Below, in pieces: positions 1-10,705 of a stretch of 64,000 bases of DNA. The number at the start of each line of letters is the position of its first letter. Position 1 is the stretch's first letter. Both the position numbers and the translations under genes were made by a program. This DNA comes from Drosophila miranda (taxonomy: Eukaryota; Arthropoda; Insecta; Diptera; Drosophilidae): positions 24,158,336 to 24,222,335 of the forward strand of contig NW_022881614.1 in assembly GCF_003369915.1 (NCBI RefSeq). Reading direction: 5' to 3'. The notes under the pieces are model-generated. The model was not told the origin of the DNA and did not search any database. It saw only the letters and a list, made by a program, of their open reading frames with translations.

Positions 1-552
1 TGTCTTCCTTGTGCTGATCTTCGTCTCCATGATCATCGCCTTCTTGAGTGCATCAGCCAGAGTTAGATTTTCGTCTTCTTCACATATTCTTTCAAATATA
101 GGGTTGGGAAGGCTCATCACAAATTGGTTTAATACAAACGCTTCCAGATTTGAGCCAAATTTGCATTCCAATGCCAATTGTTTAACTCGAGCATACCACT
201 CCGCTACAGTCTCATCTTCACTTTTTGTGGACATGTGAAATTTTTTTCTTTCTCTGAATATGAGTGTAGGTGGTGTCTAGTGTGTTTTTAAAATTTCACA
301 TAATTCTTTGTATGCTTTTGATACGGGTGATACCGGATTGCACAAACTATGTAGTACAGTGTAAGCCGCTGTACCGATCGACTTCAACAAAACTGCCTTT
401 TTTGTGTTTTCCTCTTTCACATTCAATTCGCACAAATGTATGTCGAATTTTTCCTTCCAAATGCAGAACGTTTCTTGGTGTGGCGAAAACTCAGCAATTG
501 TTGCCATTTGATAGAATGTTGGTGCTTCATTTTTCGTCATGTTGCTATTCAT
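1..552 (-). pseudogene. gag of Ty3/gypsy-type element, partial, one nonsense codon
   Basis: The frame starts with ATG at 552 and contains a capsid-like motif, FCIWKEKFDIHL, near residue 30. The later part includes VAEWYARVKQLA and FVLNQFVMSLP, which resemble retrotransposon gag capsid domains. An in-frame TAG at 277-279 follows ILKTH; the same frame then continues open to position 1. A single base change of a tyrosine codon would explain the stop. The product would be the structural Gag of a virus-like particle. The copy cannot make full Gag as it stands, and its 3' part lies outside the window. Polyprotein or separate-ORF layout cannot be judged here. Confidence 0.75.
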
Positions 553-600
553 ATATTATATGCACTTTTAACATGTGTATGTATATTAATACGTTTTATT

Positions 601-615
601 TTATCCTCGTCGCCA
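601..615 (-). other. Candidate primer binding site
   Basis: TGGCGACGAGGATAA on the minus strand starts four bases after the LTR end. TGGCG... starts are usual for tRNA-primed insect LTR elements. I cannot name the tRNA. Confidence 0.4.
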
Positions 616-619
616 ATTA

Positions 620-729
620 TGTAGTGTATTGACACTCAGAATTAAGCACGCGTTGTCTTCAAGATTCTCTTTTATTCTATATCCCTTGGATGGTGTGACC
701 GTATATAGATATTAATATAATACCTAACA
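620..729 (-). repeat. Short LTR-like block (5' LTR of the gypsy-type element)
   Basis: It begins TGTTAGG and ends ACTACA on the minus strand (TG...CA ends). It contains a TATA-like CTATATAC and a polyadenylation-like AGAATAAAAG. It directly precedes the candidate primer site. The partner LTR is outside the window, so the limits rest on the TG/CA ends and the abrupt switch to R1-a coding sequence at 730. Confidence 0.5.
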
Positions 730-1854
730 TGGAACATTGCCTACGATGGAGTCATGAGATTAGCTCTTCCAGGCGGATGTCAGCTAACCTGCTACGCAGA
801 TGATGTCGCCCTGACGGTGGTGGCCAAGCACCTGGACGTCGTCGAAGCAAATTGTGACACCGCAATCCAGCTGATTGCAGACTGGCTCCGCTCTGCGGGA
901 CTAGAGATAGCCGCTCATAAAACCGAGGCAGTATTGGTGAGCACCCGTTCGACTGTGGAGACCGCTCACATCAGGGTTGGCGACCAGAGACTATCGTCGA
1001 AACGAGCCATTCGGTATCTGGGCGTGATGGTCGACACCAGGCTCAGTTTCCGTGAACACCTAAGCAACGTCCAGGAGAAAGCGGCAAACACGAGTCGGGC
1101 GCTGTTCCGAATACTGCTGAACACCCGTGGCCCGAAGCAGGAGAGGAGGATTCTGCTGACCAGTGTAGTCCGCTCAGCCATGACCTACGCAGCAGACGTA
1201 TGGGCGGATGGAATTAAAGTTGCCAGCTACGCTAGGGGCGTAAAAGCCACTCATCGCCTCTGCGCGCTCCGGATCTGCTGCGGCTTTCGGACCATATCCG
1301 ACGACGCTGCCCTAGTCCTGGCGGGTGTCCTTCCAATTGACCTTCTGGTGCTTGAGGAGAGGGCCGTGGCCGAGGCCATCCGGGCCGGCGCGGCAAGGAG
1401 AGACGCGCGCAAGCAGGCCCGTGAAGGAAGCCTCAGAGCATGGCAAAGCCGCTGGGACGGCTCTGATAAAGGACGGTGGACACACCGCCTGATTCCGGAT
1501 GTCCGATATTGGATCGGCAGGCGACACGGTGTGGTCAATTTCCATTCCACACAGCTTCTGAGCGGACACGGCTGCTTCAGCCATTACCTTTGGAGGTTCG
1601 GCCACGAGGGCTCGCCGAACTGCTCGTGGTGCGGCGACGCCAGTGAAGACGCTGAGCACATCATTTTTCAATGTGGGCGCTTCTCACTTATTAGGGAGGA
1701 GTTGTGGCGAGCCGCCGGCGGGCAGCTCACGCCGAACAACCTGATCGAGAAGATTGTGGAAGACCCCATGGTATGGTCGGCCTGGAGCAACTTTGCAGCC
1801 GGCGCCATGAAGAAGCTGCGTAGGTGCGAGCGCCGAAGGAACGAGAGTGGCTAG
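730..1854 (+). CDS. R1-a ORF2 fragment: reverse transcriptase C-terminus and zinc-like domain
   Basis: The frame is open from 731 (WNIAYDGVMRL) to the stop at 1852-1854; the first internal ATG is at 754. It holds the catalytic YADDVAL box, the thumb region (YLGVMVDTRLSF) and a C-terminal CSWCGDASEDAEHIIFQC motif, the Cys-Cys-His-Cys cluster typical of R1-clade ORF2 proteins. The endonuclease and the fingers/palm part of the RT are missing here. No frameshift or stop occurs in the retained part, unlike the other copies in the array. This suggests the copy was relatively young when it was interrupted. The fragment alone would not be a functional polymerase. Confidence 0.85.
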   Translation, partial: WNIAYDGVMRLALPGGCQLTCYADDVALTVVAKHLDVVEANCDTAIQLIADWLRSAGLEIAAHKTEAVLVSTRSTVETAHIRVGDQRLSSKRAIRYLGVMVDTRLSFREHLSNVQEKAANTSRALFRILLNTRGPKQERRILLTSVVRSAMTYAADVWADGIKVASYARGVKATHRLCALRICCGFRTISDDAALVLAGVLPIDLLVLEERAVAEAIRAGAARRDARKQAREGSLRAWQSRWDGSDKGRWTHRLIPDVRYWIGRRHGVVNFHSTQLLSGHGCFSHYLWRFGHEGSPNCSWCGDASEDAEHIIFQCGRFSLIREELWRAAGGQLTPNNLIEKIVEDPMVWSAWSNFAAGAMKKLRRCERRRNESG

Positions 1855-1867
1855 GAGGAACCATGGT

Positions 1868-1904
1868 CCCTGCGAAGCAATGCTTTGCGGCCGTCCCGCA
1901 GAGA
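1868..1904 (+). other. R1-a 3' UTR hairpin
   Basis: GGTCCCTGCG (1866-1875) can pair with CGCAGAGACC (1897-1906) with one mismatch. Inside lies AAGCAATGCTT, an inner hairpin with an AAT loop. The same architecture recurs after ORF2 in R1-b to R1-e. Confidence 0.6.
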
Positions 1905-1994
1905 CCCGGAACTTCCTGCCGGTCTCTCCAACTCAATACAGCTCCCTGTCTAGCTTTAGTTAAGTCCCAGGCTTATAAAATTTAATAAAATTAA

Positions 1995-1995
<1 letters not shown>

Positions 1996-2030
<35 letters not shown>
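1996..2030 (+). repeat. (AC)n microsatellite between R1-a and R1-b
   Basis: An AC repeat ends in AGACACA. It joins the A-rich 3' end of R1-a to the 5' end of R1-b and is interpreted as remaining target sequence. Confidence 0.9.
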
Positions 2031-2031
<1 letters not shown>

Positions 2032-2114
2032 AGAAGTGTGAAGTAAGAAAGTGCGGTCGCGTTTTCCTGGTGCTCCCGCGCGTAAGGCTATTTAGCCAAG
2101 TGTCTGCAGGAAAA

Positions 2115-3105
2115 ACGAGGGGGAACGTTGTGAGTTGCTGCGGAGACCGCAACTCTAAATTTATACCCGATACTAAGTCAGTACGGCTCTCCTCCGGCAG
2201 ACGCCGCTAATATTAAACGACACGACAAAGAGTGCGTGCGAGAGAGACAGAAAATCAGTCTGAGCGTGACGTCGGGGGCTGCGTAGCCAGTGCAAATTGA
2301 TTTGTTCCTTTTGGCTATAAATCTGATCTGATCCAGATTCAGCAATCTGATAGATATGGTCATTATCTATGATTCTGCGTTTTTAGTTTTCTCGAATGTG
2401 CAATATTGTGGATGCAACAGATTTTCGTCTTTTGTAGGGGCGGAAGGGAGTGGGGCGAAATTCTGAGATATACGTTTTATAGTGAGATCTAACAGAAGTG
2501 CGGATACCAAATTTGGTTACTCTAGCCTTAATAGTCTCTGAGATTTGTGGATGCCCCAGATTTTCGTCCTTTGCGGGGGCGGAAGGGGGTGTGGCGAAAT
2601 TTGGACACGAAACGGTCAAGGTCCGATATCACAGGAGTGTGGATACCAAATTTGGTTGCTCTGGCTCTGAGGTTCTGAGATCCTTGAACTCATATTTTGC
2701 AATTGACAAAACCGACCATGAAACCTGTGTGTTAGAGAGAGACAGAGCGAGAAAGAATGAAATTGTTTTCTTGATTCTGGCTATAATCATTATTCGATCT
2801 GGTTCAGATTTTGCACTGTAGAAGATATGGTCATCCTCACCGATTCTGCGTTTTTGGTTTTATCGTATCTTTAAAAATGTGGATGCCACAGATTTTCGTC
2901 CTTTGTGGGGGCGGAAGTGGGCGGGGCGAAGTTTTGAAATATTTTTGTAGCAGTGACATATCACAGAAATCTGGATCCAAAACATCGTTGCTCTAGCTCT
3001 TATAGTCTTTGAGCACTAGGCGCTGAAGGGGACGGACGGACGGACGGCTTCGCTGGTAGAAAAGTCGACGGATACTACCAATACTAATTTTGAGTATCGG
3101 GTATA
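2115..3105 (+). mobile_element. DINE-1/INE-1-like Helentron copy A (variant, shortened)
   Basis: It starts ACGAGGGGGAACGTTG and ends GAGTATCGGGTATA, with TATACCCGATACT near the start and its reverse complement at the end. It lacks the segment with the ATATATACTTTATGGGG block before the terminus and carries instead a short stretch around 3046-3085 not seen in the other copies. It sits in the 5' UTR of R1-b between A-runs. It encodes no protein; movement in trans by an autonomous Helentron is known for this family. Confidence 0.85.
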
Positions 3106-3535
3106 AAAAGCGAAACCGGTGAATTGACAGACCCACACGTGTGGCCGGTACATACCGAGGAGATTTGCAAGGCAGGAGAGGCCGCATGTCCAATTCCAGA
3201 CGGCAGGAAGGCAAAATGCGTCCCCCTTGGTCCACCTGGCCAAGGGGGGTGGTGAGTTTGCCCTCCTTTCTTGTTCTCCCTGCTCTTTCAGCACTCGATA
3301 TTCTTTGTTGTTTTAATTGTAACTTTTCACTCTTTGGCCCGGCCGTCTTGCTCTTGTTCTTCACTGCAAGTGTTACTCGTCAGGCCAGCTGATCGATATA
3401 TCAGATGCCGACCGGAAAGACGTTTTTGGGCTGACGGCGTCAGTATTCTAGAACTTCAGTAAGCGGAGTGAAATCCTGCTGAAATAGCTTTTAGGCTAAT
3501 GCTGAGGCCGCCCCCGTCCCATTAGACCCATTAGA

Positions 3536-4921
3536 ATGGAAACACCACAATCACAACCAAAAATTACAGAGGACGAAAACGCATTCACGAGGAGTGCAAG
3601 GATGGCAAGATCACCGGTGGAGGTGAGACCTGCGGGAGAAGCAGCAGTAGCAGTCCAGGAGCGAACTCAAAAAGATCGGAACAAAAAGGAGCTACAACAG
3701 AAGGAGCAGACCCAGATAGAGCAGACCCAGATAGGGCAGACCCAAACGGAACAGACCCAGAAGGTGCAGAGCAGCACGGCGCTACGCGATCTCGGGCAGG
3801 AAATTGCAAAGCTGGTGGAGATGCTGGAAGACGGGAAGAGGCGCTCCATCCACCAGCCGATAAGGGACTCCATTGAAAGCATCCGAGCGCTCTACGAGCT
3901 GGTGGCCATCCAGCTTCATGACGATAGGGCAAAGGCGGTGATCCGTACCCACCAGTCCTCACAAACTTCGCCGTTGTTTAGGACAGCGGTGGAGGCAAAA
4001 AGGAAGCAGGAAAATGGGAAAGCACCGAAAAACAAGAGGAGCAAAGGGGTGGACACCCAGACGAAAACCTGCGCGGTTGGAGTGGATGCGAAAACTCCAA
4101 CTCCACGAGATAACGACACAGGGGAGACACCGACGGCGCCTCCGAACAGGGAGTGGAGGAAAGTTGAAAGAAGGCCGAGAGTTAGGAAGCCGAAGCCTTC
4201 TAGGGTGATGACGGAGAAGGCACGCCCGGATGCCATCATCATAGCGGCGAAAGACCCGAGCAGCTACGCAAAAATTCTGCGAAAGGTAAAAGGAGACGAG
4301 AAGCTACAAGGGCTAGGAGAGGCGGTGGCAAGAATCCGCCGCACCCAAAAGGGGGAACTCCTGCTCCAGCTCAGCAAATCAGGAGAGGAAACCTCGTCCT
4401 TCCAGAGTCTGGTCGGCGAGTCGCTAGGGGACGCAGCAGAGGTCCGCGCCCTCCAACAGCGAGTCATCGTTGAATGCAGCGACTTGGACGAGGTGACCAC
4501 CAAGGAGGAGATAAGGGACGCCCTCATGTCCCAGGTCCAGTTGGCAAACGTGGCACTGGACGACATATCAATAAGGAGAGGGTACGGACAGACGCAGATT
4601 GCAACTGTCCGACTTGCGACAGAGGACGCCCGCAGGGCACTCAAAATAGAAGGACTGAAGGTCGGCTGGGTAAGAGGCAGACTTAGGGAAAGGGTCAGCG
4701 TCACCAAATGCTTCCGCTGCATGGAGTTCGGCCACATGGCCAGACAGTGTAGGAGCGATGTAGATCGTTCTAAGCTGTGCCGGAGATGCGGGAAGGAGGA
4801 CCACCTTGCAAAAGACTGCGACAAGGACCCCCAGTGCATGTTCTGCAAGGGAAAGAAGGAAGATTGGGGGCATATCGCAGGAAGCGGCAGGTGCCCCCTC
4901 TTTAGACAGACAGAACCTTAA
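3536..4921 (+). CDS. R1-b ORF1: gag-like zinc-knuckle protein
   Basis: An intact 461-residue frame. The N-terminal third is polar and has a TQ/EQTQ-rich repeat (about residues 48-75). A central domain (about 225-360) resembles the RRM-like/ESF part of R1-clade ORF1 proteins. Near the C-terminus are three zinc knuckles: CFRCMEFGHMARQC, CRRCGKEDHLAKDC and CMFCKGKKEDWGHI...C. Such proteins bind element RNA and form the RNP. The ORF1 stop overlaps sequence still readable in the ORF2 frame. The expected ORF2 start (ATG...QLNLNHC, seen in R1-d) is missing, and CAGAACCTTAACC follows directly, which suggests a small deletion at the junction. Confidence 0.85.
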   Translation: METPQSQPKITEDENAFTRSARMARSPVEVRPAGEAAVAVQERTQKDRNKKELQQKEQTQIEQTQIGQTQTEQTQKVQSSTALRDLGQEIAKLVEMLEDGKRRSIHQPIRDSIESIRALYELVAIQLHDDRAKAVIRTHQSSQTSPLFRTAVEAKRKQENGKAPKNKRSKGVDTQTKTCAVGVDAKTPTPRDNDTGETPTAPPNREWRKVERRPRVRKPKPSRVMTEKARPDAIIIAAKDPSSYAKILRKVKGDEKLQGLGEAVARIRRTQKGELLLQLSKSGEETSSFQSLVGESLGDAAEVRALQQRVIVECSDLDEVTTKEEIRDALMSQVQLANVALDDISIRRGYGQTQIATVRLATEDARRALKIEGLKVGWVRGRLRERVSVTKCFRCMEFGHMARQCRSDVDRSKLCRRCGKEDHLAKDCDKDPQCMFCKGKKEDWGHIAGSGRCPLFRQTEP

Positions 4922-7713
4922 CCACTGCGAGGCGGCACAGGCACTACTGAGCCAAGACGCCAGGGAGTGGAAACCGGACGTGGTCATCGTATGCGAACCA
5001 TACAAACCGGTGCCAGGCAGCGGTTGGGCACAAAGTAAGTGCAGGAAGGCCGCGATCTGGGGCGTCGAGACCCCTCCGCTCGATGTGGATTCGTCAAAGG
5101 AGGGCTTTGGAAGAGCTAGACTCAAGGGTGTAACTTTCTACAGTTGTTACGCACCGCCGAGTTGGGACCTGTCGCGTTTCCAAACTATGTTGGAACACAT
5201 TGCGGAAGACACTCGTGGGAGGACACCCTTTGTCATCGCAGGGGACTTTAATGCGTGGGCCGTCGAATGGGGCAGCAAAGAGACCAACGCAAGAGTGTAC
5301 TGCCTACTGGAGCAGTTCTCGTCTCTCGACGTCGGACTGGCAAACGACGGGAAAAAGATGACCTTCTGCAGGGCGGGAAGATCCTCAATAATAGATCTGA
5401 CCTTTCTGAGCAGTTCGCTATGTAGACATTCCACCTGGAGAGTGGGTGACGAATTCACATTTAGCGACCACCAGGCGATACACTTTGAGCTCGGACAGCG
5501 CAACAGAGTCCCCAGGAAGCCAAAAACAACGGGGCCAAAGTGGAAGGATAGTCTACTGGACGTCGCAGCCTTCTCGGACTCCTTCAGGCAACACGAGTGG
5601 AACCTAGCTGGTATCTCAGCGGAGGAAGCGGCACGGGAACTGACGCAGAGGATAGCCGACGCATGCGATCAGTCCATGCCAAGGAGGAAGCCGTCTCTAC
5701 GAGGAAGACCTTGCTACTGGTGGACGCAGGAAATAGGCGAGCTTAGAAAGGCTTGTCTCCGAGCGCATGCCCAAAGATCGAGAGGCCGCTACGCCTTCGA
5801 AACCAGGCAAGAGGAATTTCGCACGGCAAAACACGGGCTGAAGGTGGCTATCAAGAAGAGTAAGAGCGACTGCTTCCGCCACATATGCGACGAAGCGGAG
5901 GTAGACCCCTGGGGTACTGCTTATAAAGTAGTCACCAAAAGGATCAGAGGAATAAGCACCCCTACCCCGACGTGCCCGCAACTGCTGCATAGGATTGTGA
6001 CAGCGCTGTTCCCCAGGCACCCGCAGAAGGAAGAAGCTAACCTGGACCAGGAGGAACCACCATACGAGCCAGTATCTACACTGGAGGCACCAGGGCCGGA
6101 TGGAATACCCAACAAGGCCCTAAAGCTCGCGGTGGCCACCCGACCGGAACCCTTTGCGGAGACTTTCAACAGTTGCCTCAGGGAGGGAACATTCCCAAAA
6201 CGATGGAAGAGGCAGCGTCTAATTCTGCTGCCCAAAGGCAACAAGCCAGCAGACGATCCATCGGCGTACAGACCAATCTGCCTGTTGGACACGGTGGGCA
6301 AGCTGCTTGAAAGAGTGCTGTACAACAGGCTTCTAGAGTTCGTGGAGGAAACAGAAGCACTCTCAGAGGCGCAATATGGATTCCGGAAATCCCGCTCGAC
6401 CGTGGACGCCATCATGGCGGTAGTTAGCATCGCAGCGAAGGCTATAGAAGGAACAAGATGGAGGTGGGGCACCAAGGAGTACTGTGCCATCGTGACGCTG
6501 GACATCCGAAACGCTTTCAACTCGGCCAACTGGTCAAGGATCGAGACGGCGTTGTAACGAATCGGGGTACCGGTATACCTTCTGAGGATGATCTCCAGTT
6601 ACTTCTCGGACAGGGTGCTGGGCTACGAGACGGACCAAGGAGAGATAGCGTACGAGGTTACGGCAGGAGTCCCGCAAGGATCAGTCTTGGGGCCGCTCCT
6701 GTGGAACCTCATGTACGACAGCGTGCTCAGACTGCAGCTACCCCCAGGTTGCCAGCTAATCGGTTTCGCTGACGACCTGGCCCTAGTCGTTGTAGCTAAG
6801 GAGGTCCAGAAAGTCGAATTGGTAGCCAATACAGCTATTGATCTAATTTCTGGATGGATGCGGGAAGCCGATCTGGATCTGGCTGGCCACAAGACGGAAG
6901 CAGTCCTCATCACGAGCAGGAAGAAGACGGAGTACGCCACAGTGCGAGTAGGAGCAGACCTGATAAAATCGCAAGACTCCATCAAGTATTTGGGAGTGAT
7001 GTTGGACAACCGCCTAACCTTCGCATGTGGAGTATGCTAGCCAGAAGGCAGCGAGGATGCAAGGAGCTCTCTCCCGCATGCTTCCAAATGTTGGTGGACC
7101 AAAGACTGGATGCCGAAGACTGATGGCAAGCGTAGTGTCCTCCATCCTTCTCTACGCAGCGCCAATCTGGGCGGCAGCGGTCATAAACAACCAAGGCCTG
7201 CGAAGGAAGTTAGCTGCTCCATACAGGCTAGCCGCGCTGAGGGTCATCTCGGCTTACAGGACTGTGTCCGAGGACGCAGCACTAGTCCTAGCGGGTATGA
7301 TACCCGTGGACATACTGGCCAGGGGATGAAAATAGTGTACGAAAAGAGTACGGCGCAGGGAACCATAGGCGGCACGGCGGCCATCCGCAATACAGCGCGA
7401 CAGGCCTCCATCGAAACATGGCAGGAACGGTGGAATCAGAGCGTCAAAGGGAGGTGGACGCATAAACTGATCAGTAGCGCGAAGGAGTGGATCGGAAGGA
7501 GCAGAGGCAACGCGGACTACCACATAACGCAATTCCTAACCGCGCATGGGGGCTATCGTAGCTACCTATATAAGTACAAACACGATACCAGCAGAGTTGC
7601 TGGTTAGCTTTATGACAGCATCGGAGGATAACTATATATACGTGTACCGTCTCATCAAGCGCATCCAGGATGACCTGAGACGATGCGAGAAAGAGCGGCA
7701 TGTAGCGGCCTAG
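4914..7713 (+). pseudogene. R1-b ORF2: APE endonuclease / reverse transcriptase, disabled
   Basis: The frame opens at QNLNHCEAAQ and is read to a TAA at 6555-6557. The APE endonuclease (about 4920-5500) shows GDFNAW, SIIDLTF and SDHQAIHF. RT motifs follow: APGPDGIPNKAL, YRPICLLDTVGK, YGFRKSRSTVDA and LDIRNAFNSANW. After the stop the same frame continues with GVPQGSVLGPLLWN and FADDLAL up to about 7020. A frameshift then leads into the 7027-7329 frame, and a second one near 7327. The C-terminal Cys/His cluster present in R1-c is deleted near 7600, and the tail ends at 7711-7713. The copy therefore has one nonsense codon, two frame changes and one deletion. I am confident of the family and sure it is non-functional. 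Confidence 0.85.
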
Positions 7714-7726
7714 AATAGGCCCCCCT

Positions 7727-7764
7727 CCCCGCGAAGCAATACCTAACGGTGATCCCGCGGGGGA
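7727..7764 (+). other. R1-b 3' UTR hairpin
   Basis: CCCCGCG at the left pairs with CGCGGGG at the right around GAAGCAAT. It corresponds in position to the hairpins of R1-a, R1-c, R1-d and R1-e. The inner hairpin is degenerate here (AAGCAATACCT). Confidence 0.6.
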
Positions 7765-7889
7765 AGAGGTGTGTATGTGTGTGGGGTGGTTTTGGTACGT
7801 ATGACTTGACTAGAGCAAGGAATCGTGCATGCCAATGGCACGGGTCATTGGTATCTCATGAAGATTTCCACACCTCATGACGCATCCAT

Positions 7890-7891
7890 AA

Positions 7892-7922
<31 letters not shown>

Positions 7923-7929
7923 CACACAC
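7890..7929 (+). repeat. A-run plus (CA)n between R1-b and R1-c
   Basis: About 19 A are followed by 21 bases of CA repeat. The A-run is the 3' tail of R1-b; the CA repeat is the target into which R1-c is joined at 7930. Confidence 0.9.
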
Positions 7930-9983
7930 TACCAGAGAGCACGAGGTCGGCCTGAGTTCGAAACCAGGGGAGAGGAACTCCGATCAGCGAAAAGAGCCCT
8001 TAAACGTGCCATAAAGGAGAGCAAGTCAGCCTGCTTCAGGCAGATATGCGAGGAGGCTGACGTCAACCCTTGGGGGACGGCATATAAGGTCGTCACCAAG
8101 AGGATAAGGAGCCAGTCAACACCGAGAGTGACCAGCCCGATCCTGCTTCGTAGCATCGTGGAGGCCCTATTCCCACAGCACCCGTATAGGGAGGAGAGCG
8201 TCTCGAGCCAAGACTCCGAGCTGTGGCAACAGATTTCTGTTGAGGAGGTGATAGCGGCTACCAGGAGAATTGGGGATAAAAAGGCACCAGGACCGGACGG
8301 TATCCCAAACAAGGCATTGAAGCTTGGAGCAACCACCAGACCAGAAGTATTTGTTGACACGTTCAACAAATGCCTACGGGAAGGAGTGTTTCCAGAGCAG
8401 TGGAAAGTGCAGCGGCTAATACTTCTACCCAAAGGAAATAAGTCCCCGGAGGAACCATCAGGATACCGCCCAATATGTTTGCTGGATACGGTCGGCAAAA
8501 CCCTGGAGAGAATCGTCTACAACCGACTGCAAGTTGTGATCCAGGAGAAGGAGGCCTTATCGGAGTCCCAGTACGGATTCCGGAAGGCCAAATCAACGGT
8601 CGACGCCATCAAGGCAGTCACCGACATTGCATCCAGAGCGATCGAGGGAATAAGATGGAGATTTGGCACAAAGGAGTACTGCGCGGTGGTGACCCTGGAT
8701 ATCCGTAACGCGTTTAACTCAGCGAACTGGTCTCGGATAAACGAGGCGCTCGGGAGAATTGGAGTTCCCACCTACCTGCTTCGGATAATAGCCAGCTACC
8801 TGTCGGGTAGGGTACTGAGGTACGAGACGGAGGAGAGACCAAAGCTCTACAGGGTGACAGCCGGAGTTCCACAGGGATCAGTCTTAGGACCTCTACTGTG
8901 GAACATAATGTACGACGACGTCCTGAGACTCCAGCTCCCGCAGGGATGCACGCTTGTCGGTTTCGCTGACGATCTCGCCCTGGTCGTGGTAGCCAAATCC
9001 GGATCGTATCCAACTGGATGGAAAACGCGGGATTGGACCTGGCTGGCCACAAAACGGAGGCTGTACTCATCACGAGTCGGAAGAAGGTGGAGTACGCGAC
9101 GTTTCGCGTGTGTAATGCGACTATTAAGTCGCAGGAGTCAATTCGGTACCTAGGCGTGATGCTGGATAACCGATTGAACTACCGGGCCCACATCGAGTAC
9201 GCGAGTTAAAAAGCCTCCCGGATGCAGGCAGCACTCGCAAGGATGCTCCCCAATATTGGTGGACCCAAGGCAGGTCGTCGCATACTCCTGGCGAGAGTAG
9301 TGGCCTCGATCCTACTGTACGCTGCGCCGGTGTGGTCTTCAACCCTATCCGGCAACATGAGTCTAAGAAGAAAGATGTCAGTGCCATATCGGCTCTGCGC
9401 TCTTCGAGTAGTGTCTGGATATAGGACGGTGTCGGATAACGCAGCCCTGGTCCTCGCGGCCATGATACCGGTGGATATACTAGCGCTCGAGATGACGCAT
9501 GTATATGAAGCGCACGCAGGGATGCGAACTAATGCATCGCTAGAGACCATCCGTGCGTCGGAAAGGCGGGCGTCGATAGAAAAATGGCAGGCAAGATGGG
9601 ACATGGTCACAAATGGACGGTGGACCCATAGACTAATCCCGGACATTGAGTCATGGATAGGGCGGAGAAGCGGAGAGATGAACTACCACCTCACCCAATT
9701 CCTGACGGGTCACGGAGGATACAGGAAGTATCTACATAGGTTCAAACACGAGGATACTCCCGAGTGTCCTGAGTGTTCGAATGAGAGCGAGGATCCGGAG
9801 CATGTGATCTACCACTGCACGAGGTACCGCTCAAGTGCAGAGTATTTCCCACGACCAGAGGAGCTAATGGCGTTCATGACGGAGTCCGACGAGAACTGGC
9901 AGCGCGTTAGCAACACCCTAATAGCCATCCAGAGCGATCTGAGAAGATGCGAAAGGGAGCGACGCGTAAAGGAGAGTGCCTAA
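7930..9983 (+). pseudogene. R1-c ORF2 fragment: reverse transcriptase, disabled
   Basis: It is open from 7930 to about 8997 with RT motifs APGPDGIPNKAL, YRPICLLDTVGK, YGFRKAKSTVDA, VPQGSVLGPLLWN and FADDLAL. Just after VVVAK a deletion of about 15 codons relative to R1-b shifts the frame. The frame 9018-9209 (HKTEAVLITSRKK, YLGVMLDNRLN) ends at TAA 9207-9209, and the same frame continues to 9983. The C-terminus keeps CPECSNESEDPEHVIYHC, the Cys/His cluster lost in R1-b. The defects are thus the 5' truncation, one frame-shifting deletion and one nonsense codon. Confidence 0.85.
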
Positions 9984-9997
9984 CGTAGGCAACCCAT

Positions 9998-10034
9998 CCC
10001 CGCGAAGTAATACTTTGCGGTGATCCCGCGGGGA
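9998..10034 (+). other. R1-c 3' UTR hairpin
   Basis: CCCCGCG pairs with CGCGGGG. The inner hairpin AAGTAATACTT pairs AAGT with ACTT across AAT, where R1-a and R1-d have AAGC and GCTT: a compensatory difference. Confidence 0.65.
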
Positions 10035-10705
10035 ATGAGGTGTGCAGCTGTGCGTGGTGGTGAGTTTAGCTGGGAAGCCCCGAAGGGGTAGTCCAGTTCG
10101 TTGACTGGTACGGGCCGGTCGCGTCTGTTAGAGATTCTCACCCGCCGTGGCGTATCCATGGAAAAAAAAAAAAAAACACAGGAGAGAAGCGTTTGAGTGT
10201 TTTCCAAGTGCGGTTGTGTTTATCACGAGCACCAAGTTTTCCGGCAAAAAAAATCCGCGCCACGCCTGGCAACTGAACGGAAAGCTGTTAAGAGCAGGTC
10301 ACTGAAGCACCGGTACGTACTGCGTATGAAATCGGCCCTCGCCGACCACCCGTTCTGTTGCAGGGGCATATCCAGTGCGCTCCGTGCAGGAGGGGGAGAG
10401 GGGTGAACTCTTGTTTGGCGCCTTCCGCTATACACATTGTTGGTGGAGTTGTAGCAAAACAATTTTCTCACTCAAATTTTTCTTTCTTTTTCTGTTTACG
10501 GTTCTCGCCGGGAGCCTCCCACTCAGCAGCTGATCACTGAGCTGCCAGTCAGGTGATCGCGCAGGGTGGCAGCTCGGACGGTGTTGCCGGACAGCCTCGT
10601 ACGGAACAGGGCTGCCGGAGTGCCGGAGCAGAGTTACGCGCCAAACGAAATTTGAAATTTCAAATTAAAATCGACCCAGAATTAACTGGAACATCGACCA
10701 AAGGA

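Larger units (their letters stand above)
1..729 (-). mobile_element. Ty3/gypsy-type LTR retrotransposon, 5' end (enters from left edge)
   Basis: Reading the minus strand from 729 leftwards there is a short LTR-like block starting TGTTAGG and ending CACTACA, then a candidate primer binding site beginning TGGCGACGAGG, a leader, and a gag reading frame that runs off the window. The order LTR, primer site, gag is that of the 5' end of an LTR retrotransposon. The outer LTR edge abuts R1-a coding sequence exactly at 730, which suggests the element inserted into R1-a and that the rest of both lies left of the window. The LTR is only about 110 bp, short for the class, so its outer boundary is provisional. 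Confidence 0.7.
730..1995 (+). mobile_element. R1-a: R1/Waldo-like non-LTR retrotransposon, 3' portion
   Basis: This is the 3' half of an R1-clade element: the end of the reverse transcriptase including the YADD box, the C-terminal Cys/His domain, a short 3' UTR with a hairpin, and a 3' junction in an (AC)n tract. It begins in mid-codon context at the LTR of the gypsy-type element. That fits an insertion into R1-a as well as ordinary 5' truncation. Its 3' UTR resembles that of R1-d more than those of R1-b and R1-c, so R1-a and R1-d are one family. Insertion at AC-type repeats is the known habit of the Waldo branch of the R1 clade. Confidence 0.85.
2031..7908 (+). mobile_element. R1-b: near full-length R1/Waldo-like retrotransposon, interrupted by DINE-1
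   Basis: The 5' end carries AGTGCGGTCGCGTTTT (2053-2068), closely matched at the 5' ends of R1-d and R1-e. The 5' UTR is split by a DINE-1 copy (2115-3105) and resumes at about 3106. ORF1 is at 3536-4921, and a damaged ORF2 ends at 7713. A 3' UTR hairpin follows, then an A-run (7890-7908) and a CA repeat. The order 5' UTR, gag-like ORF1, APE-RT ORF2 and 3' A-tail is that of R1-clade LINEs. ORF2 has one nonsense codon and at least two frameshift or deletion sites, so the copy is dead. Confidence 0.85.
7930..10176 (+). mobile_element. R1-c: 5'-truncated R1/Waldo-like retrotransposon
   Basis: It starts abruptly inside ORF2, at the position matching about 5765 of R1-b, directly after a CA repeat. 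It contains the RT and the C-terminal domain, a 3' UTR with a hairpin, and a 3' A-run (10162-10176). Protein and 3' UTR similarity place it in the same family as R1-b. It is a typical 5'-truncated LINE insertion. Confidence 0.85.
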
